Assembly (NCBI GenBank): GCA_019843655.1
Contig: JACDQD010000003.1
Location: forward strand, 2,978,925-3,042,924
Length of the DNA: 64,000 nucleotides
Source of the DNA: Lethocerus indicus
Taxonomy: Eukaryota > Arthropoda > Insecta > Hemiptera > Belostomatidae
Direction: 5' to 3'
The position numbers and the translations under genes were made by a program. The notes under the pieces are model-generated. The model was not told the origin of the DNA. It saw only the letters and a list, made by a program, of their open reading frames with translations, and ran no database searches. Of the stretch, positions 47,303 through 59,350 are shown one piece after another. Each line of letters begins with the position of its first letter. Within the stretch, counting starts at the first letter, position 1.

Positions 47303-47420
47303 TACTCAATCAGTCACTGAGAATACCCTACGAATGTACGTATTTTTTAGAATTTGTGGAATTTTTCTGAACATTATATTCTCCAATTTATAATGTTTAT
47401 TAGTCCAGGTCCATTTATAG
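47303..47420 (+). repeat. direct repeat, copy 1 (pair with 48307-48416)
   Basis: TACTCAATCAGTCACTGAGA ... GAATTTGTGGAATTTTTCTG ... TTATAATGTT recurs 1 kb to the right with small changes. It has no coding content; likely two copies of an unclassified interspersed repeat. Confidence 0.9.
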
Positions 47421-48306
47421 ATATTCTTCCGTTCGAAATAAGAAACTTTATAATACTTAATAGTTTCCCGCGTATTCCTTCGCGGCTTTCTGCGTCTGTT
47501 TGTTTTCTCACATTTTCTAGCGCTGCGAAAAAAGTTTCATAGGAAAGTATAGTCCTTAAAACTTGTACTTAATGCTCTGTGTTTTCAGCGGTTTGGCTCG
47601 CGAAATTGCCCTAGACCCCTCTCTGTCGGTCTGTCTGTTTTCAGTACTTTCCTATTAAACGCGGACCGGTGGGAGGGGGGGTGAAAAAAACCCCCGTAAT
47701 AAATATGCTGGTTGTGTGCGGTGGTTCTCCATCGGTCGGGATGAGAATCGAGGTCATGTTTATATACAGTGTTGGGCGAGAGCTGGGACTAATCGATGGC
47801 GGAATCCGCCGGTTTTTAGTAGCGCCCTCCTCGGTGCTATAACCCATTGACCCCCAAACGCCTGAAATACCGCCTGGTTTTCATCACCGGCCGCCCGCCG
47901 TTCGTTGGTTTTTCCTTTACCTATTTACTTTACCAACACACCTAAATCTTGTTATTTAAAACAGTTGCGCCAATTTCCAACAGGTCCGTTTCCCTTTTTC
48001 AAAGTGAACTCTCCGCCCTACGGGCCTTTTATACCTATCGCGATTTTCCATATTCTCCGTACACATTTTTTGTTGTCCAAAGCTCGGGGACTGGAAACAA
48101 GGCGCTGCTTTCAGGAACGGAAGCCAACAAAATGAAAGCGACATGTTGTTGCGTAACAACGTTCGGGGCCTCGCCTGGAACAACATTCGCGAAAACGCTA
48201 TTCCACCGATAATTATTTTACGCTTTGTTTGTTTGTTTTTTTGTTGTGTCCATTATCGTATCACAATTTCAATGTTTTAATATTAATTTTAAATATAAAT
48301 ATTTCC

Positions 48307-48416
48307 TACTCAATCAGTCACTGAGAATACCCTACGAATGTACTTTTTTTTTGAATTTGTGGAATTTTTCTGAACATTATATTACCCAACTTATAATGTT
48401 GATTAGTCCATTTATA
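48307..48416 (+). repeat. direct repeat, copy 2
   Basis: Matches 47303-47420. It is shorter by a few bases in the T-run and lacks the AGGT insertion before CCATTTATA. Confidence 0.9.
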
Positions 48417-50045
48417 CTGTGTGCGAACAAGACAGTGAAGTATCGAGTTTGCATCTACTAGTTATTAAAGTTTTAAAGGAGTACTTTAAAGGGTACAGTC
48501 TGTCTGTGAACAGGCCGAACTTTCGTTGACTGGCTATTAACGCCCAACTGACATCGGGTACTCGGTCCGCGATTAGAACTTCCGAAGTTCTGTTCGTCTC
48601 CGGCCGTTGAGACAGCGCAAATTTGAACTTGTGAGCTATTTGATAATTGCGCGGGGCCGCAGCCTTTATGTTTCGGCTGTGGTAAAAACGTTAGTTTCTG
48701 TTGGGGTTTAATTGAACGTTTTTTGCGGAAAAACAGCTACAGAAGTCGGTAAGGAAAGAAAGTTTGAAATGGAAATATTCTTTTGTCGAAAAGTCCTTGC
48801 AGTCCTTATGTGAAAAAAATGCTATATTTAATTACGTCCCGGGAATAATTGAATATTTCTGGGATCGCTTTAAAGCTCTCGAAAAAATCTGTAGCTGTAA
48901 CTAAATAAATATACGCTTCGAAACTGAGTCCATTCCTTTTTTACTTTGTCCTCAGTTGCTTCTCCGGACAGGTGGATAAGATTTTCCGTCTGCGATTGGA
49001 ATTTTCCGACAACGCGAAGTGGCGAGAAAATGCCTAGTTTTTTTATGGTAAGAAAAAGTATCGCGAATGAAAATTCGCTGGGCGAAAACGGCGGCAAGAA
49101 TGAGCACAAGGTGGAGTGTAATAAATTAGTCGCGAAGTAAAGGTTAAAGGAGGAGTCACAGCGCGGAGAGTATTTAGAACAGAACTTTCACACAAACCGG
49201 AAGAGGGAATGGACTAAAAGACTAACTGGTCGTCAGTTCCGGGATTGGGGACTGTGCCGCGAGTGTCGCCACTCTAGTGGCCACTTTAAATATCGCAGGA
49301 AAACAGGATCGGAGGCCGGCTCTAGTCCACAGCCCCCCGTCTCCGAAGAACATGGTGTTGATCCTGAAAACAAAAAAAAGACCGATTCCTACGAGTGGGA
49401 ATATGGACCGGCATCAAGGACGGTGGTATTGAACACAATTCCCCGATGTTTACTCAAGTGGGTTTCAATTGCATCTTGACTTCAATTAGCGCAGGCTGAA
49501 AACGACGTCTACTCTTCTAGGCCCCATTCTTCGGTCCTATCCGGGACCATTCGGTTTCATATTTCGCACCGAGAAATATTTGGGTACATCGTACGTTCTT
49601 TTATCCCTTTCTCCAATATCGCTCTATGGGAATTTTGGAAATTATAATTTATTCTATTTGGAAGGCGACGATGGGAAGACGTTAAGAGGCGGTCTCTTTC
49701 CGGGTCTTATCCCGGTAATATCGAGGATCCCGACCCCTGACTTCCCCGGCCCGCTTTGCCCACTTCCGAGCCGAGAGTCACGTACGGAGGCGAGTGTTTC
49801 TCACGATTCGGCCCCTCGGCCGCTTTTTATTTCCCTTTTCTGGCCGAGTCACGGCCTCCGAGGCCGACCCAACTGCCTCCCGGATTGTCCCGTCGACGAT
49901 CCTGAAAACGAGGAGGAAATAACCACAATGGATTCGTCGGTTTGTAGCTGTTATTTGTACGGCCTATTGAATGAAAAGGGATCCCTGTAGAGCTCTATAT
50001 TTGTAACACTGAATTGACAGCTTCCTCCCGTATTGGTTCTTCCGT

Positions 50046-50290
50046 AGGCACGTTTTACTGTCCTATGTCTATTTCAATGACATACCAATTCCCACCCAAC
50101 AGCAGATTCGCTATCTTGGGCTCCACCTCGACAAAACGACTCACGTGGAATCCCCACACCCGACTCAAAAGAACCGACTTAAACAGAAAATTTGGACTCT
50201 TAAGGCCATTACTAGAACGGTCATCGAAATTGACCTTAAGCAACAAACTAACAATATACGATTTCACACAATTTTTCAATCTCTCGATAC
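50046..50290 (+). pseudogene. decayed jockey-clade reverse transcriptase fragment
   Basis: One frame reads VYFNDIPIPTQQQIRYLGLH (start of the conserved YLGLHLDK block) and, after a one-base frameshift at about 50135, the next frame reads RLTWNPHTRLKRTDLNRKFG and continues with LERSSKLTLSNKLTIY. This is the C-terminal part of the non-LTR (jockey/CR1-group) reverse transcriptase, where YLGLxLDxRLTWxxH is diagnostic. The catalytic YADD region upstream and the WTYG block downstream are absent. The element is dead: about 80 codons remain, with at least one frameshift. Confidence 0.85.
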
Positions 50291-50913
50291 CGCCCGGCGA
50301 CCGGTTCATTAACCTTGAATTCCTAACTAATTTATTCTTCGCTCATTTTATTACGCACTAACACTGTTGTTCTTCTATTTGAATAGGGCCCGTCGAGAGC
50401 TTTCAAACGATACCGGGTATAGCCAAATAGTATAATTCGGCATAAGTATGCCCCAATGTCCGAAGACGAAACGACTTAATAGTTTAATATTCTTTACCTG
50501 AACTGTTTTCAAACGTCCAGAACTCTAATTTCTAATTTTTCAGTCGTCGGTAACTCACTTAATAATTATATTTCCAGCGCTCAGGGACCTCTAATCCCTG
50601 AATATTAAAGCAGGTACGTTTAATCGATCCTGTTTCTGCCCCGCAGAGCTGTTCAAGTCCCCTGCGGCGGGAGGAATTCTTACCGTTGTCGAGGCGAGTG
50701 TGCGTGTGTTGGAGGGGGTAAATTGCACGGGGCACAATTCTGCCGTGGCCTAGGGGTTGGCTGGGGGTTGGTTCGGGTAGGGGTTGGTTGGGGTGGCTGT
50801 CGTCGCGGCCGCACGCCCCACCAAAGTGGATGGGATTAGAACCACCCCCCTCCGCCACCCCCCCTCGTTCAGATCAATAATGGAACGCTTCGAATTTAGT
50901 TCGAATAAAAAAA

Positions 50914-50994
<81 letters not shown>
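50914..50994 (+). repeat. (AC)n(AT)n compound microsatellite
   Basis: Twelve AC followed by about 28 AT dinucleotides. Confidence 0.95.
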
Positions 50995-50995
<1 letters not shown>

Positions 50996-53900
50996 CGCCC
51001 GGAATGCGCAGTGCGAGTGGGAGAATAGCGGTTTAAATTTCTGACCGATGATTGATGCGGTAGCTGCAAACAATAAAACTTCGTGTGACAAGACGAAAAG
51101 TGCAACAATTTGCCTTCTCATATTAGCATAATGGGGGACTATAATTTTCTTATTATTAGAATCGCTTAGTATTAAAAAAAATTAATTCGCTTATTTCGGT
51201 ATTGGGTTTCCTACTACTAATCAAAAGTCCGAACCGCCCTTAACGCTACCCGGTATCTGTTTCAAATTACACCGCTTTTTATTTATTAAATCTCTCTTTT
51301 ACCCAACCATATTACACTCACCGATGTAGACATCCGTAAAAAAGAATATTTCCGGATATATCCCCTGGAAATAGTCCACATACTTCTTTACTTTTTCTCT
51401 GTCATTTAGTTTTCACTGCCCCACTACGAGTATTACGCGGTGTTTATTTTTAAAAGTGAAAACTCCGTAAAAAGTGAGCAACGCCTCAAATCGTTTTAAG
51501 GAGATGAAACTTTTAATTATATAAAGTGTACAGCAGAAACCGGTACAGCGGTGGGGGGAAATTCGCACTTTCTATCGGTCCAATATCATTGATTGCAAAA
51601 GTTTCGCCTCTGTAAGTTCGGTGTGACTTCAGCACCGAAGTCGGTTTTGGTTGTAATAAGCGGCGTGTCGACGGAAAGTACGGTGGGGAATGGGGGCTTG
51701 AAAGGGAGAGGATCTCTGGAGCGGCGGGCTCCAGAAATGGAGTCGGACTCCAGCAGATTGCTAATAGGGCGCCGCTGGAATAGTCCTGAGATGGGAAACG
51801 GACTCTTCATTTCCTGAATTTAATGGAAACTGGAGTTCGTTCTGTTGTAAATATGTTTCGGTGACGGACTCCCCCCTTTTCGGATATCGAGTGCGCTAGA
51901 TAACTTCAATTGGAGTAGAAAAGAAAAGCAAAATTCTATTCCATCCGACTGTCGATTCGGCGTTCTTAGAGTATGAACGAAATAAACTGTGGAGACAGAG
52001 CAGGTAAATTCCCATTTGGTGATCCTCGAGGATTGGGGTCCTCTCTCTTCTTCCCCCCGCTTGTTTGGTGTTTCGCTAGACTGGTTTCGGCCGTTCGCCA
52101 TTTTCGGCCCGTTACGGCTACAACGGCGTAATAATGGCCCGTAACGGAATAAAGTAAATAATAAAATCGCAGAAAGGGCGATGTTTAAGGGGGGTGCGTT
52201 CTGCGTATTATTTACATCGGTGTTTTTTTTGTTTGTTTTGTCGGGCGTATGAAATATTTTTAATTCTTTGTGAAAAATGCAAATTTCTCAACCCCGAATC
52301 CTTCCGGTTTCACATTTAAACGTTGCTTCTGTTGAAATTTAAGTTTAAATTATTTCTCGAAAGGTTTACTTCTGAACTTAATTCATTCCTCTTCATCCCC
52401 TCTCTCGAAGGCAGCATATCGTGAAAATCGGATTTGGATTCTTTGGATAATTCTGCACAGTTTCGACGATTCCATGCCGAGTGACACGACTTTCCGAGTA
52501 CTCCACTTTTCCGGGAAGCGACGACCGCCTCCAGGCCCACGTGTCTCCTCTCCTCCGCATCGTAATTAGATAGTATCTGTTGGCACAACTCTCGACTGCT
52601 ATCGCGATCCGCTGTGTAAACTCCTTTGGGGCCGAATCGGCCTGTAAACACTGTTATCTCAACGGCGCTCCAAACTGCGGAAGTTTAATATAAGTCACAC
52701 CTTCGGTCCGAAGTGCACTCCCTTGGATTCTTCTGTATCGCCCGCATACGTATATACGCATAATAGATTTCTCTGGCCCGGTTGATATGTATAACTTTCG
52801 ACGAAATCTGTAGTGGCCGGGGATGCCTATGGTGACCACGTTTAGCACCTAATGTGACCGCAAAAGTCAAACGTGACTTACACTTCGACGTCTGTATTGA
52901 TTTAGTAATAAAGTTTATTCTAAGAGATACAAATTTAACCCACTCCTCGGACAACTGCAAAAAATATGTAAAACATGCGGCAAACCGTACAATAATTGCA
53001 GTACGCAAAGATCAAAATTGAAAGACAAAACCATACAATATCAAACGCATGTTAGCGTATTAAGCGCAACCGTTTTTCAAGTGAAATTCAACATCTTCAA
53101 AACCGAATTCGCTGTTCAACTTTGGTTGGCAAAAGTTGAATTTTTGTTCGGAAAATTCTGTACTGACAATGTCTGTCTTTCGGTCTCTGCATCAATCCTC
53201 GTACAGTCCGAAATCGTGGTTTTGCGAGGATGCGCGATAGGATGCGATAATCCGTTGAATGGGAAGTGTAATCTGTGTGGCCCGTACAACGTGGCCCATC
53301 CCCCTACCCCTACAACCCGCCCTTAATCGATCTCCCTACAACTACAATACGACAACAATCCACCGCACTCCGGTTGCAATCCGCCCTTTGGGGGGAGGCA
53401 ACCCCTCTCCCTCTACCTTCACTTGTCCCTTAGAACTTTCATTTCAACAGTATGCCCTTTCGCGGCGCTTCCTAATGGATTTTTCGCTTTGTATAAATTC
53501 TAGGGACGCTGCTGCCGGCAATTTCCATGCCCGAGTAATCAAGAACATTTGCCTTTCTATTCGAGTTTGAATATGCGTTTACGTATATAGTTTTTTCATT
53601 TCTATCAAATTCACTTTTCCAGTCGGCATGAGTGAATTTTTCACTTTCAATACTGCCGGGCAGTTTGGTCCTTAAAAATCAACGTCTGGACTAATTTATT
53701 TCTTCTACATTATGACCACGCATTATCTATGTATTCGTATTAAAATTAGTCACTTCAACCTGTGGATAACCGTATGCCGGTAAATATACGGGGCGTTCTG
53801 TTCGTACCGATACAAGTACGAAAGAAAATTTCGTTTGCACCCGGGTGTAAACATGATATAAACATGTCGCGTGATACGTTATTTTCTGGTATTAAATCCG

Positions 53901-55087
53901 TCCAATTTCAACTTCGGCGATCCGTTTGTTCGGTGGAATTTATTTTTGAAATCGGTCAATATTTACAATCGAAGGAAAATTGGGGAAAATATCCCGAATT
54001 TCAATTAAATTCTTTTTCACAGTCCCGACCGAATTTTACCCTCTCGCCGCACAATATGTCTACAGATTTCATCAAATGCACTTTCCGCCCGGATTTCAGT
54101 TCGTTACCGAACGACTATTTACAGAGATGCTGTAAGAGAGTACAATACGTTCCCTGAAAAGCTGTAATTACGGCATTGACGCGGTTTAAAGAGAGGTGAT
54201 CAAAAATTCCAGTATAATCGCTCGAATCATTTTGAACTGTTACAATGTCGCATAATATTACCCGACATGATACTGATACTCGGCTTTGTTTGCGAGAATT
54301 TTTCACGAATATATTATTTTGCCCGTAAAGACTCGGATTTCCGAACGGAAACCGAAGGTATACCTAAAATAGAGAGGAGCCCATAAATAATATATTTACT
54401 GAAACCTTTTTGAAATGTTTTAACGTCGCCAGTACAGTTCAAGGGAATGGATAAACGCGGCTATCGATATCAGACTTTATCTGTCGGGTAAAGTATTATT
54501 AGCGTACCGATTTTCAATGAACCTAAGCGAAGGTATAATACCAGGAACTTTGCCAGGAAATTATGGGTTTTTTCTCAGCCGTTTTCCTATTCCAATAAGT
54601 CCAAGACACGAGCTTTGCGAATTTTTTCCTAATCTCCGCCGCATTTTGAACTTTTTGCGTTCGGATTATTCGACTTGCCGGAAGTGGAAGTGGCTCATGC
54701 ACACGTGGCCAATTAACGCAAATTTTATACGCGTGGACGCCTCTCCTTCTTTCACTTCGCCCTAAAACTAGTAATCTGAGACGTTTATTATTAATTGTAG
54801 CCCTGTCCGGTAATTAAAGCGGCCGACGAGTAATTTAAACGAGACAAAAATTGCCTGCAATTAGAAAAATGGGAAATATTTTGCGACCGGGAAGCACCGG
54901 GGTGTTCGAGGTACGTGCCCGTGCCAAATTGCACGAGGCACGATTTTTGATTACCGCTCGAAAAAACATCTTATCTTTTACTCTAATTTCATACTCTTCA
55001 GTCTGGTGCTACGCGATATTCTGAGATACCTGTCTGTAGCCGGATCTGCCGAATGCATAGACATTATACTGTAATTTAACATTTTTA
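50995..55087 (+). other. intronic or intergenic DNA, nothing recognised except a foldback fragment
   Basis: A foldback arm piece (TTCGCTAGACTGGTTTCGGC ... CGTTCGCCATTTTC) lies at about 52071-52106. Open frames at 52316-52651 (minus), 53259-53570 and 53762-54157 (plus) show no family motif. Confidence 0.4.
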
Positions 55088-55285
55088 AAATACCTGTTTT
55101 GTGCTCTGCGAGGGGTTGGAATACTGTGGATTTCGTGTTTTTCTATCTCCTCTCGCCGGTTTGGTCCTTTGCTAGACCGGTTTCGGCTGCTCGCCATATC
55201 TTCAGTAGCGGTGTCAATCACTTTTGGCACTTTGGATGTTTTTTGGGCATCTTCGCTGCACTGCCACTGCCACTGGACTGTTAAT
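55088..55285 (+). mobile_element. foldback element left half
   Basis: Terminus TACCTGTTTTGTGCTCTGCG, arm CTAGACCGGTTTCGGCTGCT and CATATCTTCAGTAGCG, then interior CACTTTGGATGTTTTTTGGG and CACTGCCACTGCCACTG. No inverted right arm follows; instead it runs into the 558-bp inverted-repeat segment. Confidence 0.8.
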
Positions 55286-55843
55286 CGGTGCAAGTGCACT
55301 CAACGAACTCTCTGTGAAATGGGCTGAATTTTCATTATAAAATGAATAGACGGGTTCATTATTATCGTGAATTTTGCTAATTACGAGCCCGAAAGTTATT
55401 CCCCTCAAGCTCGCAACCCTCGTGCCACCGCCGGTTAATCCGGCTAGTTCATTTAATTAAAATCGTTTGTCTCTCTAGAAACTATACATTTTTAACTTTT
55501 CCCCTTGTCGCTTTCGGATTTCTTCTCTCGTATTTATTTAAGCGGCCAAATTAAAATGCTAATGAAGCCGACTCCGATCTAGTACAAGTTCGGGTATCGT
55601 TTCGATAATTTTACTTAATAAAAATTAGCCTAGTTTGCATTAGAGGTTTTCGTCCGGGTTACTTGCGCCAAAATATTACCAATTTCGGCTACGTTTTTAA
55701 TTCATTTATTACCGTATACACGCCTTTGTAAGGCTTACCTAAATAATATTTCTCATGATCGGATTAAATAATCTTCAAAGCTACACTACAAAAAAAAGCT
55801 ACACTACAGCAAAAACTCGAGGATTAAATTTAAACTCTCTCCT
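55286..55843 (+). repeat. long inverted repeat, left copy
   Basis: The segment from CGGTGCAAGTGCACTCAACG to AAACTCTCTCCT is present again, reverse-complemented, at 58808-59350. By eye about nine bases in ten agree, with short indels (for example GCTACACTACAAAAAAAA present only here). Its outer end GGTGCAAGTGC is the same string that starts each 70-bp repeat unit. No open frame longer than about 60 codons is shared by the two copies. Confidence 0.9.
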
Positions 55844-58679
55844 TTCACTGACACACATAACGCTGCACTTAGAGCGCAACTTGAGATCAGTTCAGTGTTT
55901 CGCTCGAGTCATGAGAGCTGGCATTTGTACTACAAAGTGACATTAATTGTATATTGGATACGGAATAATGGTTCCCTTTTTTCACTCTTACTTGTGTAAG
56001 AAGGCGTATATTTTCGGTTGATAATCGATAATAAAACACGATTAAATTGCCAGTATGCAGGACGGTTAGAACTGCATCCGATTGTTGGGGAAGCCTTCGT
56101 AAAACGATGGACGAAAAAACGACGAAAAGTACCTCTGACGTCAATTCTGGGTAGAGGAACCGACTGCAAAAATGAGCACACGAAGCGGAGGAACTGCATA
56201 ACTTTAAATTTTAAAGACCGATCTAAAAAACTAATGTCCACTATAGTCTTCGTAAATGCTAAAAAAAGAGCCTGCAGTTTCATAATAACGGGTAATTTTT
56301 TGACCGGGATTCTTGGACGAATTTCTACCGCCGGTAATTGGTTTCAAAAATACCTCCGTCAGTTTTAAAACCGCAATGGCGGCATGGCGTGTCGACCACA
56401 GAGGAGATAACTCGGCGTTATTTACAGTTTATGTCCAACCCCCCGGGGTATCGTCATATCGGTGGAGGCAGAGAGAGAGACTGAGAGGGAGAGTCCTCTT
56501 ACGCCGAACCTTCTATTCAACTACCCCTATTAGAGATTTGATTAGATGAAACAAATAGACGTAAGTCTAAAAGTGAAATTTTTTAATTACGCGATTAAAC
56601 CCGGCCCAATACACCAAAAAATTTCGAGTCGATACCTCGCTCTATTTTAATCTTAATTCTCGATAATTCTGCGATTATTTCTCGACCTTGGAATAAGAAT
56701 TGTATCGTCAGTTTAATTAGTTAATTGAGAACGAGTTCAAGTCTTCTCATAAATTCTGGCAACCACCTGATATATCGAAGATTCACACGAAATCTACGGT
56801 ATTATAATTAATGTTTGCACGATAATAAAGGAATACTACCTACTGCCAATTGGGGAGATTCCAAATCTGCACGTATTCTCGTGATCGAACGCATCGCGTA
56901 CAACCCAATTCCTGTAGATGTGGACGTCTCATGACCGATGGACGGGACGCACTTTAACACTTTAAACGTGCGCCGATCCAGTTTTGTCCACAGTCAACTG
57001 CCGCTTCATTAATTAGCGTGAAAACGCGCCGGTGGCCACGTTCCCACCGTCTCCGTTTCAAAATGCGGTCCAACTCTTCGGTACGGCCAATTTAATCAGC
57101 CAAATTGCATTCATTGACGCCCCGCACTGCGGCGCAAACAATCTTCCAATCGTAACCACGTTTTGATAATTACCCGGATTATTAAACACAGGAAGAAAAC
57201 GCTTCTTTGTTTTTTTTTTAGGCGTATAAATTATTCATGCACTTTTAAATTGTGTCAGTGATCATCTGTTTTCTGGCGATTCACAAATGAACTCTCGTAT
57301 CCATTATAATTTCATATTAAATAATCTTAATTTCTCTCGATATCGTTAATTTTTTGTGCAATTTTGTGTAATTGTGCAATGTTCAATTAATTCTATTTGA
57401 AGAAAACAAAGCCGGATCTTATAACTTTTATTTCGGATGCGGGATTAAATGTTTCTATTTTCGATTGTATCTCTCACCGAGTCTTGATTACCAACCGTTC
57501 AAAAAAATTCCAACTGCGACGCGGGGAATTTCGACGAATTTCATTTTAAATGCGATTCGCGTGCAGGTGCAGGAGCTTTTCGCCCTCGTTAATTGAAGCC
57601 GACGGACACAATTTCGGCCCTGGGATCGTACGTTTAAAGTGCATTTATTGAAAATTTTTTCGACATTCCACTTCTGTTTGGAGCATTGTGCACTTCTGAA
57701 ATTGAACTATTTTGAATTATGCAGTCGTCAGTATCATCTGTCAGTCACACATCAGCAGGTGCATTTCGCATTTTTTCCTGAAATACGAAACAATAGTTAA
57801 CGCGCTCCAGTTTAATCGGATAGTAAATTGTCGGAATTTATTGCCGAATACTCTTCCTTCTTTTTTCTTATTCAAAATACGTACAAGCAGAATACAATTG
57901 AAGTAAATAACGCAGCGTAAGTGCGTTTATACAGATTTAACAGTTCGCGCTGCTTACTTGAAAAAAAAATCCCGGCAAAAACCTTCAGGTCTCACGTTAA
58001 CACACGATGTTTATGCATGACGGTTCGTATACCTTACGGCCCTTTGCCCCAATTTACGGCGGCAGTCCCTTTTTATTAGTTAATAACGCCGGAATGAACG
58101 GATATTAAAATTATGGGGGCGTTGATTGTCGCGAAGCTTATATTTCACAACTCTTTACGTCCTCGACGACGAATCGTTTAATCTATAAACGCCCTTGTCG
58201 CAGTGTGTCGGGGGGGGAGGACATAATCTGGGGAATAAAGTCGCGTGTCCGGGACAATTGGCGGTTGTGTGTGTGTGCAAGCCAAAGCTGGAACTGGATC
58301 CGCACGCGGCGAAGAGACGTGGGAGCGGGGGCGGGGGGGGGGGGCGGCATGATTTACTGGCGAGGTTTATCATCGCCTCGCATTACCATAAACTTAGCCG
58401 GCTCGTACGTACCGCCCCGCCGCCCCCCCCAACACAGACGATTCTGCGTAGGATCGATACGCGACCCGCCCCGCCCCGACCACTGACCCGCACTACTCGC
58501 ACCCCACGTGGTCGCATCCCCCCTAAATAAGGGTGGGGGGGGGGCAATTACGAACATCCGGCACGTACAGAAGTTGGCCGCGTACATCTCTTTAATCGAT
58601 TGCCCACCGAATCGATCGGACGATTTGCAATAGGATCTTGTAGATTTCGTGGAGGTGTTCACACAGATAAGATCCTATT
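55844..58679. other. spacer between the long inverted repeats
   Basis: No transposase, reverse transcriptase or other protein family is recognisable. A G-rich run (about 58327-58344) and GT runs occur near the right end. If the inverted repeats are element ends, this spacer has lost any coding region. Confidence 0.4.
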
Positions 58680-58807
58680 TGGAATACCTGTTTTGCGGTC
58701 TGCGATGGGCTTGGAATACCGTTCCCGCCTGTTTGGTCTTTCGCTAGACCGGTTTCGGCCGCTCGCCACTGTCACATGTACCGTGGTGGTTGTCTGTTTG
58801 TCGTGTG
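58680..58807 (+). mobile_element. foldback element left half, second copy beside the inverted repeat
   Basis: Terminus ATACCTGTTTTGCGGTCTGC, arm CGCTAGACCGGTTTCGGCCG, then CACTGTCACATGTACCGTGG matching the interior of the 44.17-kb copy. It has the same orientation as the arm at 55.09 kb, although the segment to its right is inverted. Confidence 0.8.
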
Positions 58808-59350
58808 AGGAGAGAGTTTAAATTTAATCCTCGAGTTTTTGCTGTAGTGTAGCTTTGAAGATTATTTAATCCGATCGTGTGAAATATTATTTAAATAAGC
58901 CTGACAAAGGCGTGTATACGGTAATAAATGCCTCGTCTAAATTTAAAGAATTAAAAACGTAGCCGAAATTGATAATATTTTGGCGCGAGTAACCCGGACG
59001 AAAACCTCTAATGCAAACTAGGCTAATTTTTTTTAAGTAAAATTATCGAAACGATGCCCGAACTTGTACTAGATCGGAGTCGGCTTCATTAGCATTTTAA
59101 TTTGGCCACTTAAATAAATACGAGAGAAGAAATCCGAAAGCGACAAGAGGGAAAAGTTAAAAATGTTATAGTTTCTAGAAAGACAAACGATTTTAATTAA
59201 ATGAACTTGCCGGATTAACCCACGAGGCACAAGGAATAACTTTCGGGCTCGTAATTAGCAAAATTTACGACAATAATGAACCCGTCTTATTCATTTTATA
59301 ATGTAATTTCAGTCCATTTCGCGGAGAGTTCGTTGAGTGCACTTGCACCG
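58808..59350 (-). repeat. long inverted repeat, right copy
   Basis: Reverse complement of 55286-55843, ending in GCACTTGCACCG. It carries its own small differences, so the two copies are not an assembly artefact of one sequence. Confidence 0.9.

Larger units (their letters stand above)
44641..50045 (+). other. intronic or intergenic DNA with small repeats
   Basis: No exon is supported. It holds a tRNA-like relic (45193-45260), a GA microsatellite, a degenerate foldback arm near 46050-46110 (TTCGGTCCAGCGCC, CTTCTCGCCGCCTGCGGTAG), and a pair of direct repeats (47.30 and 48.31 kb). Confidence 0.45.

Noticed and set aside
52316..52651. 111-codon minus-strand frame with charged composition
   Set aside because: No recognisable family and no gene-like context. 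Insufficient to call.
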